Shown in pieces: positions 1 to 8,861 of a stretch of DNA of 64,000 bases. How positions within the stretch are numbered: position 1 is the first letter of the stretch; every line of letters starts with the position of its first letter. Source of the DNA: Gemmatimonadaceae bacterium (GTDB lineage: Bacteria; Gemmatimonadota; Gemmatimonadetes; Gemmatimonadales; Gemmatimonadaceae). The stretch spans positions 18,731 to 82,730 of the forward strand of contig DATNEW010000022.1 in assembly GCA_035606695.1 (NCBI GenBank), read 5' to 3'. The position numbers were made by a program, and so were the translations under genes. The notes below the pieces were generated by a model that was not told the origin of the DNA, made no database searches, and worked only from the letters and a program-made list of their open reading frames with translations.

Positions 1-438
1 ACTCCAGGTCTCACGTACGTGGGACGGCTGGACTATCTGACGGAAGGCTTGCTGCTGCTGACGACGGACGGCGCGGCGGCGCACCACCTGTCGCATCCGA
101 GCAGCGAGATCGAGCGTACCTACGTCGCGACCGTTACGGGAAAGGGCGACGAAGCGGTGTACGTCGCGCGCGAGGGTGTGATGCTCGACGATGGTCCCGT
201 GCAGCCGCGGCGCGTCGTGGCGCGCAAGCTTGGGCGCGACCGATGGGACTTCGAGGTCACGATCACCGAAGGTCGCAAGCATGAAGTCCGTCGCCTGTGC
301 GCGGCGCTCGGCCTCGGGGTCGAGCGGCTGGTGCGTGTCCGATACGGGCCGATCGAATTGGGCAATTTGCCGAGCGGCGAGACGCGGAAGTTGACGTTGC
401 TCGAGCGATCGGCGCTCAAGAAACTGGTGTCCGCGTGA
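1..438 (+). CDS. 23S/16S rRNA pseudouridine synthase, RluB/RsuA family (5' truncated by window edge)
   Basis: The reading frame is open from base 1, so this is the C-terminal 145 residues of a longer protein; an internal GTG at 19 is not the true start. The fragment begins just before the family signature GRLDYLTEGLLLLT, whose Asp (residue 11 of the fragment) is the catalytic residue that attacks the target uridine. It is followed by the conserved KHEVRRL-type motif (here RKHEVRRLCAALG). RluB/RsuA enzymes isomerise a single uridine in rRNA; the N-terminal S4 RNA-binding domain would lie upstream of the window. Whether it acts on 23S (RluB) or 16S (RsuA) rRNA cannot be told from this half. Confidence 0.9.
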   Translation, partial: TPGLTYVGRLDYLTEGLLLLTTDGAAAHHLSHPSSEIERTYVATVTGKGDEAVYVAREGVMLDDGPVQPRRVVARKLGRDRWDFEVTITEGRKHEVRRLCAALGLGVERLVRVRYGPIELGNLPSGETRKLTLLERSALKKLVSA

Positions 439-450
439 AAAGCAGCGCGT

Positions 451-569
451 CTTTCCGAGCGAGCGTAGCGAGTCGAGGGACCCCCATCTCAGCGGGGTGC
501 TGCAGAGGACTCCGCCGTCGGGACGGGGGTCCCTCGACTCCGGCGCCGCGCGCCTTCGCTCGGGATGAC
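451..569. repeat. REP-like intergenic inverted repeat
   Basis: A perfect 16-bp inverted repeat (arms 470-485 and 525-540, gagtcgagggaccccc and its complement) lies inside a longer imperfect palindrome whose outer ends resemble ttccgagcgagc and gctcgggatgac. The same vocabulary recurs at 2718-2850, 31947, 41053, 44469, 45894, 51369 and 56822, so this is one member of a dispersed repeat family. No gene is seen between 439 and 623. Confidence 0.7.
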
Positions 570-623
570 ACCTAGTGCATTTGCCGGTGTAGGAGCAGTT
601 CAGAGGACAGGCTGGCTCGACGG

Positions 624-1652
624 TTGCAACTCGCATCGTCGAATCTCAACGGCAACACACCTCAACCTGCGTTCATCGTGGCAACACAAGTCTCCACGGC
701 GGCGGACTCGCGCCTCGTTCAGGATGTCGCACGCCAGGTGGCGCGGCGTGTGGTCGGCCAGGACTACATGGTCGACCGGCTGCTCATCAGCCTGCTCACG
801 GGCGGGCACGTGCTGCTCGAAGGCGTGCCGGGTCTGGCGAAGACGTTGACCGTGCGCACGCTCGCCGAGACGATCGATACGACGTTTCATCGCATTCAGT
901 TCACGCCCGACCTGTTGCCGGCGGACGTGCTGGGTACGCAGGTGTACGATCAATCGTCGGGCAAGTTCTCGGTGAAGCAGGGACCGATTTTCGCGAACAT
1001 TCTGCTCGCGGACGAGATCAACCGCGCGCCGGCGAAGGTGCAGGCGGCGCTGCTCGAGGCGATGCAGGAAAAGCAGGTGACGATCGGCGGCACGACGTTC
1101 AAGCTCGAGGAGCCGTTCCTCGTGCTGGCGACGCAGAACCCGATCGAGCAGGAAGGGACGTATCCGCTGCCGGAAGCGCAGGTCGACCGCTTCATGCTGA
1201 AGCTGCGCGTCGGCTATCCGACGCGCGATGAAGAGAAGGAGATCATGCGCCGCATGGCGGGCGGGGAGCCGATCGACGTGCAGGCCGTCGCGACGCCGGG
1301 GCAGATTCTCGACGCGCGCCATCGCATTTCCGATCTGTACATGGACGATCGGATCATGGACTACATCGTCGACATCGTCCTGGCGACGCGCGAGCCGCAG
1401 GCCGCTGGGCTTGGCGATCTGGCGCCGCTCATCGAATTCGGCGCGAGTCCGCGCGCGACGATCGCGCTGGCGCAGGCGTCGCGCGCGCATGCCTTTCTGC
1501 GCGGCCGCGCGTTCGTCACACCGGACGATGTGAAGGCGATCGCGCCGGACGTGCTGCGGCATCGCGTGCTCACGACGTATGAGGCCGAGGCGGAAGAAGT
1601 GACGAGCGATCAGATCGTGCAGCGGGTCCTCGCCAAGATCGAGAGCCCATGA
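624..1652 (+). CDS. MoxR family AAA+ ATPase
   Basis: The 342-residue protein has Walker A GVPGLAKT near residues 67-74, Walker B with LLADEINRAPAK near 130 and the MoxR pattern LATQNPIEQEGTYPLPEAQ(V)DRF. MoxR ATPases act as chaperones that assemble or activate partner proteins, usually ones with von Willebrand A domains. That matches the next genes, DUF58, VWA and BatD, which follow in the same direction as one operon. The start is a TTG at 624; an in-frame GTG at 678 would give 324 residues, closer to the usual MoxR length, and is a good alternative. Confidence 0.92.
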   Translation: MQLASSNLNGNTPQPAFIVATQVSTAADSRLVQDVARQVARRVVGQDYMVDRLLISLLTGGHVLLEGVPGLAKTLTVRTLAETIDTTFHRIQFTPDLLPADVLGTQVYDQSSGKFSVKQGPIFANILLADEINRAPAKVQAALLEAMQEKQVTIGGTTFKLEEPFLVLATQNPIEQEGTYPLPEAQVDRFMLKLRVGYPTRDEEKEIMRRMAGGEPIDVQAVATPGQILDARHRISDLYMDDRIMDYIVDIVLATREPQAAGLGDLAPLIEFGASPRATIALAQASRAHAFLRGRAFVTPDDVKAIAPDVLRHRVLTTYEAEAEEVTSDQIVQRVLAKIESP

Positions 1653-1654
1653 TC

Positions 1655-1703
1655 GCGATGGGCGATGGGCGCTCCGCGATGGGCGATGGGCGATGGGCGA
1701 TGG
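1655..1703 (+). repeat. 7-bp tandem repeat (gcgatgg), seven units
   Basis: Seven consecutive 7-bp units fill most of the gap between the MoxR stop (1652) and the DUF58 start (1724); six are exactly gcgatgg and the third is gcgctcc. Because it lies outside both reading frames, copy-number change would alter spacing between genes rather than frame. Confidence 0.85.
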
Positions 1704-1723
1704 GCGGCGCGCAGGCGTAGAGC

Positions 1724-2713
1724 GTGTTCGACTTTCTTCGGCGGCGCACGGCGCACAGCACGGCCAGCGGCCAGCGCGCAGCGCAAAAGCGCGCATCCCC
1801 CAACGCGCAACGCCCAACGCAAAAGTCGCCGGCGGTACCGCCTGAAGTCCTCCGCCAGGTCAAGCTGCTCGAGCTGCGCACGCGCGGGCTCGTCAACTCG
1901 CTCTTCACCGGCGAGTATCGCTCGGTGTTCAAGGGGCAGGGCATGGAGTTCGCCGAAGTGCGCGAATACCAGCCGGGCGACGAAGTGCGGTCGATCGACT
2001 GGAACGTCACGGCGCGCATGCAGCGGCCGTACGTCAAGCGCTACATCGAAGAGCGCGAGCTCACCGTCATGCTCGCGGTCGACGTGTCGGGCTCGGAGCG
2101 CTTCGGTACGCGGCGGCGCTTCAAGAGCGAAGTGGCGTCGGAGCTCGCGGCGGTGCTCGCGATGTCGGCCATCCGCAACAACGATCGCGTCGGCTGCCTC
2201 ATGTTCACCGACGTGATCGAACACGTGGTGCCGCCGCGCAAGGGCCGCCGGCACGCACTGCGTCTCATCCGGGACATTCTCGCCTTCGAGCCGAAGAATC
2301 GCGGCACCGACATCGGCGGCGCGACGGAATACCTGAACAAGATGCTCTCGCACAAGGCGATCATCTTTCTCGTCTCCGACTTTCAGGGCGCGAGCGTCGA
2401 GCGGCCGCTCAAGCTGCTCGCGCAGCGGCACGACGTCGTTGCGGTCACGGTCGAGGATGCGAGCGAACGGTCGCTGCCCGACATCGGTCTCGTGCGGCTC
2501 GTCGATCCCGAGACGGGACAGACGATCGACATCGACACGAGCGATCCCGAGGTGCGCGCGCAGTTCGACGTCCAGGTGACCGACGACGCAAAGGCGCGCC
2601 GGCATCTGCTGCGGCGCTTGGCGATCGATGAGATTCCTGTCAACACCGACACGGGCATCATGGATCCGCTGCTGCGATTCTTCCGCTCGCGCGAGACCAG
2701 GCTTCGGAAATGA
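1724..2713 (+). CDS. DUF58 domain protein (VWA-like), Bat operon
   Basis: This is a 329-residue protein with the DUF58 signature VREYQPGDEVRSIDW near residues 80-95, followed by a von Willebrand A-like fold (AVDVSGSERFG near 120, matching the DxSGS metal-site pattern). DUF58 proteins are standard partners of MoxR ATPases. Residues about 8-35 are low-complexity, rich in Arg/Gln/Ala/Ser, and are encoded by repeat-like DNA (1745-1825), so the real fold starts near VPPEVLRQVKLLE. The GTG at 1724 has only a weak ribosome site; a later start cannot be excluded. The stop overlaps the next gene as ATGA. Confidence 0.88.
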   Translation: MFDFLRRRTAHSTASGQRAAQKRASPNAQRPTQKSPAVPPEVLRQVKLLELRTRGLVNSLFTGEYRSVFKGQGMEFAEVREYQPGDEVRSIDWNVTARMQRPYVKRYIEERELTVMLAVDVSGSERFGTRRRFKSEVASELAAVLAMSAIRNNDRVGCLMFTDVIEHVVPPRKGRRHALRLIRDILAFEPKNRGTDIGGATEYLNKMLSHKAIIFLVSDFQGASVERPLKLLAQRHDVVAVTVEDASERSLPDIGLVRLVDPETGQTIDIDTSDPEVRAQFDVQVTDDAKARRHLLRRLAIDEIPVNTDTGIMDPLLRFFRSRETRLRK

Positions 2714-3747
2714 AAAACGTCGTCATTCCGAGCGGAGCGAGGAATCGTGTGTCACGGATGAGGGGCAGATCTCTCTGCCGGGATGTTAGATCCCTCGTCG
2801 CTGCGCTCCTCGGGATGACAATCGCTGCGCTCCTCGGGATGACAATCGCTGCGCATACAGCCCGAGCCCAGACCATTCAGGTGAAAGCCGGCGTCACCGT
2901 CGCGCCCGACTCCGTGCGCATCGGCGATCCGTTCCGCATCACCGTCGGCATTCGCGCGCCGCGCGGCGCGACGATCGACTTCCCGCGCATGACGGATTCG
3001 ACGTCGACCGTGCAGTCGCTCGATCCCGTGGCCGTGCGCACGACCGGCGACACGACCGCGATCGAGCAATACGCCGACTATCGCGTCGCCGCGTGGGACA
3101 TCGGATCGCAGCCGATCAAGCTCGACGACGCCATCGTGCACTTGAACGGCGTCGAGCGCCGCATTCCACTCGGCGGATATTCCGTATTCGTGCGCAGTCT
3201 CCTGCCGAAAGACAGCGCGCAGCGCGTAGCGAAGCCGCCTCGCGAATTGTTCGAGTCGAACATGTTTCCATGGTGGCTGTGGGCATTGATCGCGGCAGCG
3301 ATCATTGGCATCGGCACGATCGTCTGGTGGTGGATCAAGCGGCGGCGGCGTCCCAAGCCCGTCGTGATCGTCGATCCGTACGCGCGCGCGGTGGCCGAGT
3401 TCGAGCGCATCGATGCGTTGGGGCTGCTCGATGCCGGTGAGCGCGGACGCCATGTGACGCTCGTCGTCGAAGTGCTCCGCGACTATCTCTCGGCGCGCTA
3501 TGCCGTGGCGACGTTGTCGCTCACGAGCACGGAGTTACAGCGCACCGCGCGCGAGCTGCCGCACGTGCCGCAGGATCGGTTGACGCGGCTGCTCACCGAA
3601 GCGGATCTGATCAAGTTCGCGCGGCGTCCCGTGAGCTCGGAGCGAGCGCGCGAGATTGGACGTGAGGCGCGCGCGATCGTCGAGCACGAGCATCAGGCGT
3701 CGCAGCCGCCGGCGGCGACGGCATCGCCTCAGGAACGCGCCGCATGA
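2710..3747 (+). CDS. Bat-operon membrane protein with repeat-derived signal peptide
   Basis: The protein is 345 residues. Translation is coupled to DUF58 through an ATGA overlap, which fixes the start at 2710. An N-terminal signal region contains the 8-residue unit AALLGMTI twice and ends near ARAQ. After it come an extracytoplasmic beta-rich domain (residues about 55-180, resembling BatD-type modules), one membrane segment near 184-208 and a cytoplasmic tail. Its position between DUF58 and the BatA-like VWA protein is typical of Bat operons. The signal-peptide DNA is a copy of the dispersed REP-like repeat, with a 24-bp tandem duplication at 2800-2847. The exact family is not certain; a DUF4381-type protein is possible. 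Confidence 0.75.
   Translation: MKNVVIPSGARNRVSRMRGRSLCRDVRSLVAALLGMTIAALLGMTIAAHTARAQTIQVKAGVTVAPDSVRIGDPFRITVGIRAPRGATIDFPRMTDSTSTVQSLDPVAVRTTGDTTAIEQYADYRVAAWDIGSQPIKLDDAIVHLNGVERRIPLGGYSVFVRSLLPKDSAQRVAKPPRELFESNMFPWWLWALIAAAIIGIGTIVWWWIKRRRRPKPVVIVDPYARAVAEFERIDALGLLDAGERGRHVTLVVEVLRDYLSARYAVATLSLTSTELQRTARELPHVPQDRLTRLLTEADLIKFARRPVSSERAREIGREARAIVEHEHQASQPPAATASPQERAA
2718..2850. repeat. REP-like repeat inside a coding region
   Basis: Two inverted halves (gtcattccgagcggagcgag near 2718 and gctcctcgggatgac ending near 2818) flank a short spacer, and the second half is followed by an exact 24-bp tandem duplicate (2800-2823 and 2824-2847). The whole element lies in frame within the first 50 codons of the gene at 2710. 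Confidence 0.8.
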
Positions 3748-4736
3748 TTTCCCTTGGCTCCGTGCAATTCGCGACGCCCTGGGCGCTGCTGTTGTTGCTT
3801 GCGCTGCCGATCTGGTGGATCGTGCGCCGGCGCCGCCGTCCGGCGGCGATTGTGTTCTCGCGGGTCGCCGTTCTCGCCGCGGGCCCGCGTGCCGGTCGCG
3901 CGACGACGCTGATGTTGTTCATTCTGCGCAACCTGCTTTTGGCTTCGACCATCGTCGCATTGTCGCGTCCGCGGGCGGGCGCGCATGCTGAGGACGTGAC
4001 GAGTGAGGGCATCAACATCGCGCTCGCGATCGACCTCTCGAGCTCAATGCTCGCGCAGGATTTCCAGCCGCAGAATCGGCTGGAAGTCGCGAAGGACGTC
4101 GTGAAACGATTCATCGCGGCGCGCACCAGCGATCGCATCGGCGTCGTGGCGTTCGCGTCCGAGGCGTTGACGCAGGTGCCGTTGACGACGGACTATCCGG
4201 TCGTCAACGCGGCGGTCGACAATCTCGCGGCGGGGCAGCTCGAGGACGGCACGGCGATCGGCACCGCGATCGCGACGGCAGCGAACCGATTGCGCGATGC
4301 GCCCGGCCGTTCCCGCGTCATGATTCTGCTCACCGACGGCGAGAACAATCGCGGGTCGATCGATCCACGCACCGCGGCGAAGGCGGCGGCCGTGTTCGGC
4401 ATCAAGATCTACACGGTCGGTGTCGGAACCGAAGGCATGGCGCCGGTTCCGGTCGGCCGCGGACTCTTTGGCTTGCGTTACGAAAATCGGCTCGTGCGGA
4501 TCGACGAGCCGCTGCTCGCCGACATCGCGAAGACGACAGGCGGCCGCTACTTCCGGGCGCGCGACGCCGCGGCGCTCGATCGCATCTATCAGGAGATCAA
4601 TCAGCTCGAGCGCGAGCCGGTGCGCACGCGCTCGTACGTGCGCTACACGGAGCTGTTCCGCTGGCCGCTCTTTTTCGCGGCGCTGGCGCTCGTGACCGAG
4701 CTGTTGCTCGCGGCGCGTCGAGGACCGCTGCCATGA
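3744..4736 (+). CDS. BatA-like VWA domain membrane protein
   Basis: The 330-residue protein has two N-terminal membrane segments (about residues 10-28 and 53-72), a von Willebrand A domain and a C-terminal membrane segment near 300-325. The metal-ion site is intact: DLSSSM (DxSxS), a conserved Thr near TTDYP and the LLTDGENN motif. This is the BatA arrangement, with the VWA domain outside the cytoplasmic membrane anchored at both ends. It overlaps the genes on either side by four bases (ATGA), so the operon is translationally coupled. Known Bat proteins have been linked to oxygen tolerance or envelope stress; the substrate is unknown. Confidence 0.9.
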   Translation: MISLGSVQFATPWALLLLLALPIWWIVRRRRRPAAIVFSRVAVLAAGPRAGRATTLMLFILRNLLLASTIVALSRPRAGAHAEDVTSEGINIALAIDLSSSMLAQDFQPQNRLEVAKDVVKRFIAARTSDRIGVVAFASEALTQVPLTTDYPVVNAAVDNLAAGQLEDGTAIGTAIATAANRLRDAPGRSRVMILLTDGENNRGSIDPRTAAKAAAVFGIKIYTVGVGTEGMAPVPVGRGLFGLRYENRLVRIDEPLLADIAKTTGGRYFRARDAAALDRIYQEINQLEREPVRTRSYVRYTELFRWPLFFAALALVTELLLAARRGPLP

Positions 4737-6439
4737 ACGTCTCGTTCGCCGGCGTGGTCTTCGACTATCCGTATCTGCTGCCGCTCGTGCTGCTGCTGCC
4801 GCTGCTCGCGTTCTTCGTGTTGCGGCACTCGTATCGGCAGCGCAAGCGCCGGCTCGAACGGCTTGGCAATTTCGACGTGATCGCGCGGCTCATTCCCGCG
4901 AATACGCTCACGCCGCCGGGCTGGCGCATGGCGCGGCTCTGCGGCGCCAGCGCGCTGGTTGGACTCGCCGTCGCCGGCCCGCGATGGGGGGAGGAGCGCG
5001 ACGTCGTGCGCTCGCGCGGCATCGACATGGTGTTGGCGCTCGACGCGTCGCTCTCGATGATGGCACAGGACGAGCGGCCCAGCCGCCTGGAAAAGATGAA
5101 GGAAGAAGTACGGCGTTTGCGCGCGCTCTCACCGGGGGATCGCGTCGCGGTGCTTGCGTTCGCTGGGCGCAGTTACGTGCTCTCGCCGTTCACCATCGAC
5201 GCCGGCGCACTGGATCTTTTTCTGGACAACCTGGATCCTTCGGTGGTGGGGCAGGCGGGCAGCTCGCTCGCGCGCACCATTCGGCAGGGTGTCGACCTGG
5301 CGACGGTCAGCACGGGTGGCTCCGACAAGGCGTTGGTCGTCATGAGTGATGGCGAGGCGTTCGAGCCGCTCGATGACATCGTTACCGAATCCAAGCGGGC
5401 AGGCTCGCAGGGCATCAGCGTCGTCACCGTCGGTTTCGGCACCACGCAGGGCACGACCATTCCAATCAAGAATCCCGACGGCACCATCGGAACGAAGAAG
5501 GATGAGAATGGAAACACGGTGATCACGAATTATCATCCAGAAATTCTCAAGGCCGCGGCGGATGCCGCGAACGGCACCTTCATTCCGGCCGAGGCCACCG
5601 ACAAGGCCGCACGCGTGAAGTCAGCGCTTGCCACGCTGCGTACGCAGGCGCGTGCGTCGGCGGGCGGCGAGACCAAGACGCCTCGGTATCAGTGGTTCCT
5701 GTTCCCCGCGCTCGTGCTCCTGTTGCTCGACACCGCGCTGATGGAGCGCCGCGGTCGTCGTCGCCGGCGCGCTGCGTCAGCCGAAGCCGCTGTCGCCGCG
5801 ACGCTGTTGTTCGCCTTCTCGCTCAACGGCTGCGCGGGATTGTCGCGCAATCAGGCCGCCGTCACCGCCTATCATCGCGGTCAGTTCAGCAACGCCGCCT
5901 CGCTCTTCCGCGACGCGATCACCGCCGGCGACAAGTCGACGCAGACGATGTACAACTTCGGCACGTCGCTCGTCGCCGCCGACTCCACGCAGAGTGCCGC
6001 CGAGGTGCTCGGCCGACTCTCCGATGACAAGGACGAGGAGCTCCGCTTCCGCGCGCTGTTCAATCTCGGGCTCGCGCATCTCAAGCCGGGACTGGCGGCG
6101 CAGGCGGGGCAGGATAACGGCGAGCTCGATTCGACGCTCGCCGTCTACAAGAAAGCCATTCTGATGCGCCCGAACGATCTCGACGCCAAGTGGAATTACG
6201 AGCTCGCGCTCAGGAAGAAGCAGAGCGGTGGTGGCGGCGGTGGAGGAGGAGGTGGCGGGGGAGGTGGCGGCCAGTCGAACAAGTCGCCGCAAGGCCAGGC
6301 GCCGCAGCCGCAGGGTGGTCTCGGACAGCAGCAGGCGGATCAGCTCCTCGGCAGCGCGGCGCGTGAAGAGCGCGACGTGCAGGCGAAGAAGCAGAAACAA
6401 AACCGGCAAGAGCCGCCGCCGGGAGGAAAGGACTGGTGA
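4733..6439 (+). CDS. BatB-BatC fusion: VWA domain plus TPR domain
   Basis: The 568-residue protein joins two Bat components. Residues about 1-335 are BatB-like: two membrane segments, a VWA domain with DASLSM and VMSDGEAF metal-site motifs, and a further membrane helix. After a second hydrophobic stretch with a lipobox-like LNGC near residue 363, residues about 370-490 form TPR-like helices (YHRGQFSNAASLFRDAI). The tail is typical of BatC: a run of 15 glycines near 498-512, then a Gln/Lys/Pro-rich end. It overlaps both neighbours by four bases. An inserted TGA was not seen, so the fusion is continuous. Confidence 0.88.
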   Translation: MNVSFAGVVFDYPYLLPLVLLLPLLAFFVLRHSYRQRKRRLERLGNFDVIARLIPANTLTPPGWRMARLCGASALVGLAVAGPRWGEERDVVRSRGIDMVLALDASLSMMAQDERPSRLEKMKEEVRRLRALSPGDRVAVLAFAGRSYVLSPFTIDAGALDLFLDNLDPSVVGQAGSSLARTIRQGVDLATVSTGGSDKALVVMSDGEAFEPLDDIVTESKRAGSQGISVVTVGFGTTQGTTIPIKNPDGTIGTKKDENGNTVITNYHPEILKAAADAANGTFIPAEATDKAARVKSALATLRTQARASAGGETKTPRYQWFLFPALVLLLLDTALMERRGRRRRRAASAEAAVAATLLFAFSLNGCAGLSRNQAAVTAYHRGQFSNAASLFRDAITAGDKSTQTMYNFGTSLVAADSTQSAAEVLGRLSDDKDEELRFRALFNLGLAHLKPGLAAQAGQDNGELDSTLAVYKKAILMRPNDLDAKWNYELALRKKQSGGGGGGGGGGGGGGGQSNKSPQGQAPQPQGGLGQQQADQLLGSAAREERDVQAKKQKQNRQEPPPGGKDW

Positions 6440-8829
6440 TCGGCGCGCTGGCGCTGTTCGCGCAGCTCGCGATCGTCGCGCACGCGCCGGACAGCGCCGC
6501 CGCGTGCGAGGCAATCGAGGTCAGTGTCGCGGTGCGGGCTCCTGGCCGCGTCGCGCCGCAGCTCGTCTCGCCGTCGTTCTATCCGTTCGACGTGCTCCGG
6601 TCGTCCGCCGTGCCGCACGTGACGTACGATCAGAATTCTGTGATTGCCGAATATCGGTATGTGTTGACGACGGATCGCATCGGAACGTTCTCGATCGCGC
6701 CGTTCGAAGCACGGCTGAACGGTGCGAGCACGCGCTCGCGCCTCGTGCAGATCTCGGTGCGGAGCGGTGCCCGGGCGAACGTACCGACGGTCGTTGCCCG
6801 CGCGCGCATCGACACGAGCCTCGACGTCAATTATCGAGCGCTCACGGTGCCCGAGACCGTCTATGTCGGACAGCAGGCGAACTACGAAGTCGCGGTGTTT
6901 CTGAATCAAACGGTGCGCGACCGGCTGCGCCGCAACCCCACGTTCTTTCCGCCCGACATGCAGTCGATGCTCGCCTACGATCTGCCGGCGCGTGGTGAGA
7001 GTGCGCACCGGACCGGCGGATCGCACTGCTTCGACGCGCTCGTGTATCAGCGCGCGCTGTTCCCGCTCATGCCGGGCCGCTTCGCGATCCCACCGGCGCA
7101 ACTCGTCTACTCGCTGCCGTTGTCGGCCAGCTTCTTCAGCCGCGAGGAGACGCACGAGCTGCAAACGGACAGCACGATCATCGTCGCCGTCGAGCCGCCG
7201 CTGAGCGGCCGGCCCGCCGACTACGGCGGCGCGGTCGGCAATCTGCGCCTCGCGGCCAAAGTCGATACGTCAACGTCGCGCGTCGGCGATCCGGTCGTGC
7301 TGACGGTCAGCGTGTCGGGTACGGGAAACGTGAAGCTCTTTCCGCGACCGAACGTCGGCTTGGGCTGGGCGACGCTCGTCAAAGGCGACGAACGCGTCGA
7401 CGTGGACACCACCGCGCGCAAGATCGCCGGTTCCAAGGAATTCGATTGGGTGCTGACGCCAAAGATCGCGGGTGAGCTCGACGTCCCGCCGATTCGCTAC
7501 AGCTACTTCAATCCCGAAACCCGGCGATACGAAGTCGCGGCCACGAGCACGACGCACATGCATGTGGCGCCCGGCGCGCTCGCGTCGGCCGATACAGCGC
7601 GTACAGAGAATCTGCTGTCGCTGCGCACGCGATACCGCGGCGTCGCGGGCTCGCCGTTGCACGAGCATCCGGTCTTCTGGGCCGTGCTCGCGCTGTTGCC
7701 CGTTCCCGCGCTGACGCTCCGTTCCCGCGATCGTCGCCGGCGCGCGATACCGATGTCGGCGTCAGCGACGGCGCGACTCGCCACGCTCGCGCGCGAAAGC
7801 AATGCGGCGCGCGATCCCTGCGAGGTGCGGCGGACGTTCACGCTCGCCCTTGCGGATCGACTCGGGCTGCAACCCGAAAGCTTCACGCGCGCCGGCGGGT
7901 TGGCGCGCGCGCTTCGCCGGCGCGGTGTCTCGACCGACGTCGCGCTCGATGCCGAACGTTTTCTGCGCGAGCTCGACGAAGCGGCATTCTCGTCGTCGGG
8001 CACGCTTGCGCCCGACGCGGCGGATCGCGCGAGCCGGATCTATCGCACGGTGGATGAGGAAGCATTGCCTCGCACGCAGATCGCCGCGCCGGTATTCGGG
8101 ATCATCGTCGCGATTGCCTTGAGCACCGCCGCCGCCGTGCACGCGTTCGACGGCGTGAATGCTCGCCGCCTCTTCGACGCCGGCGTCAGCGAGTACCAGC
8201 AGCACAATTTCGTCGCGGCGCGCGAGTCGTTCATCGCCGCCGCCCGTGCGGAGCCGCGAGCGCCGGACGCGTGGGCGAACGTCGGCACGGCGTCGTGGGC
8301 GGTGGCCGACACCGCGCGCAGCGTTGGCGCATGGCAGCGCGCGCTGCGACTCGAGCCGTTGGCCGCCGACCTTCGCGAGCGCGTCGAGCTGGTGCACGCG
8401 CTCCCGTGGACGTCCGCCGGGTATGTTCCACCACTGCCGCCCGCATGGGTGTTCGACGTCGCGGCGCTCCTCTGGTGTCTCGCATGGGGCGCGGCGGCCG
8501 TGCGTGCGGCGCGCGGTCAAATCGTCGGCGCACGTGAAACGGTAACGCTCGCCGTGATCGCGGTGCTCGTCGCGATCGGCGGATTCGCGCTGCAAGAGAA
8601 GATGTCCGGCCGCCACGTCGCGGTCATTCGACACACCGCGTCGTTGAGCAGCGACCCCGAGCTCGGCGGGGATCGCGGCGCAACGGCCATCATCGGCGAA
8701 GTGGTGCGTGTCGCCGGCCGACAGGGCGCGTGGACGCGCGTGGTGCTCGACGACGGCCGCGACGGCTGGCTGGAGAACCCATCGCTGATCTCCCTCGACG
8801 CCGTCGACACGTCGGCACTCGCCAATTGA
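6436..8829 (+). CDS. BatD-like protein with TPR and SH3 domains
   Basis: The protein has 797 residues, from a GTG that overlaps the upstream stop. The N-terminal half (to about residue 400) is a periplasmic BatD-type beta domain after a short signal segment. Membrane segments follow near 412-430 and 550-570, then TPR helices (ARRLFDAGVSEYQQHNFVAA and after, about 575-650), two more membrane segments and a bacterial SH3 domain at about 720-785 ending GRDGWLENPSL. BatD usually ends after the first part; here a TPR plus SH3 module, as in aerotolerance proteins of other phyla, is fused on. It closes the MoxR operon. Confidence 0.87.
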   Translation: MIGALALFAQLAIVAHAPDSAAACEAIEVSVAVRAPGRVAPQLVSPSFYPFDVLRSSAVPHVTYDQNSVIAEYRYVLTTDRIGTFSIAPFEARLNGASTRSRLVQISVRSGARANVPTVVARARIDTSLDVNYRALTVPETVYVGQQANYEVAVFLNQTVRDRLRRNPTFFPPDMQSMLAYDLPARGESAHRTGGSHCFDALVYQRALFPLMPGRFAIPPAQLVYSLPLSASFFSREETHELQTDSTIIVAVEPPLSGRPADYGGAVGNLRLAAKVDTSTSRVGDPVVLTVSVSGTGNVKLFPRPNVGLGWATLVKGDERVDVDTTARKIAGSKEFDWVLTPKIAGELDVPPIRYSYFNPETRRYEVAATSTTHMHVAPGALASADTARTENLLSLRTRYRGVAGSPLHEHPVFWAVLALLPVPALTLRSRDRRRRAIPMSASATARLATLARESNAARDPCEVRRTFTLALADRLGLQPESFTRAGGLARALRRRGVSTDVALDAERFLRELDEAAFSSSGTLAPDAADRASRIYRTVDEEALPRTQIAAPVFGIIVAIALSTAAAVHAFDGVNARRLFDAGVSEYQQHNFVAARESFIAAARAEPRAPDAWANVGTASWAVADTARSVGAWQRALRLEPLAADLRERVELVHALPWTSAGYVPPLPPAWVFDVAALLWCLAWGAAAVRAARGQIVGARETVTLAVIAVLVAIGGFALQEKMSGRHVAVIRHTASLSSDPELGGDRGATAIIGEVVRVAGRQGAWTRVVLDDGRDGWLENPSLISLDAVDTSALAN

Positions 8830-8861
8830 CCGAGCGCGCGCCGCACCGGTAGCTTTGCGCG

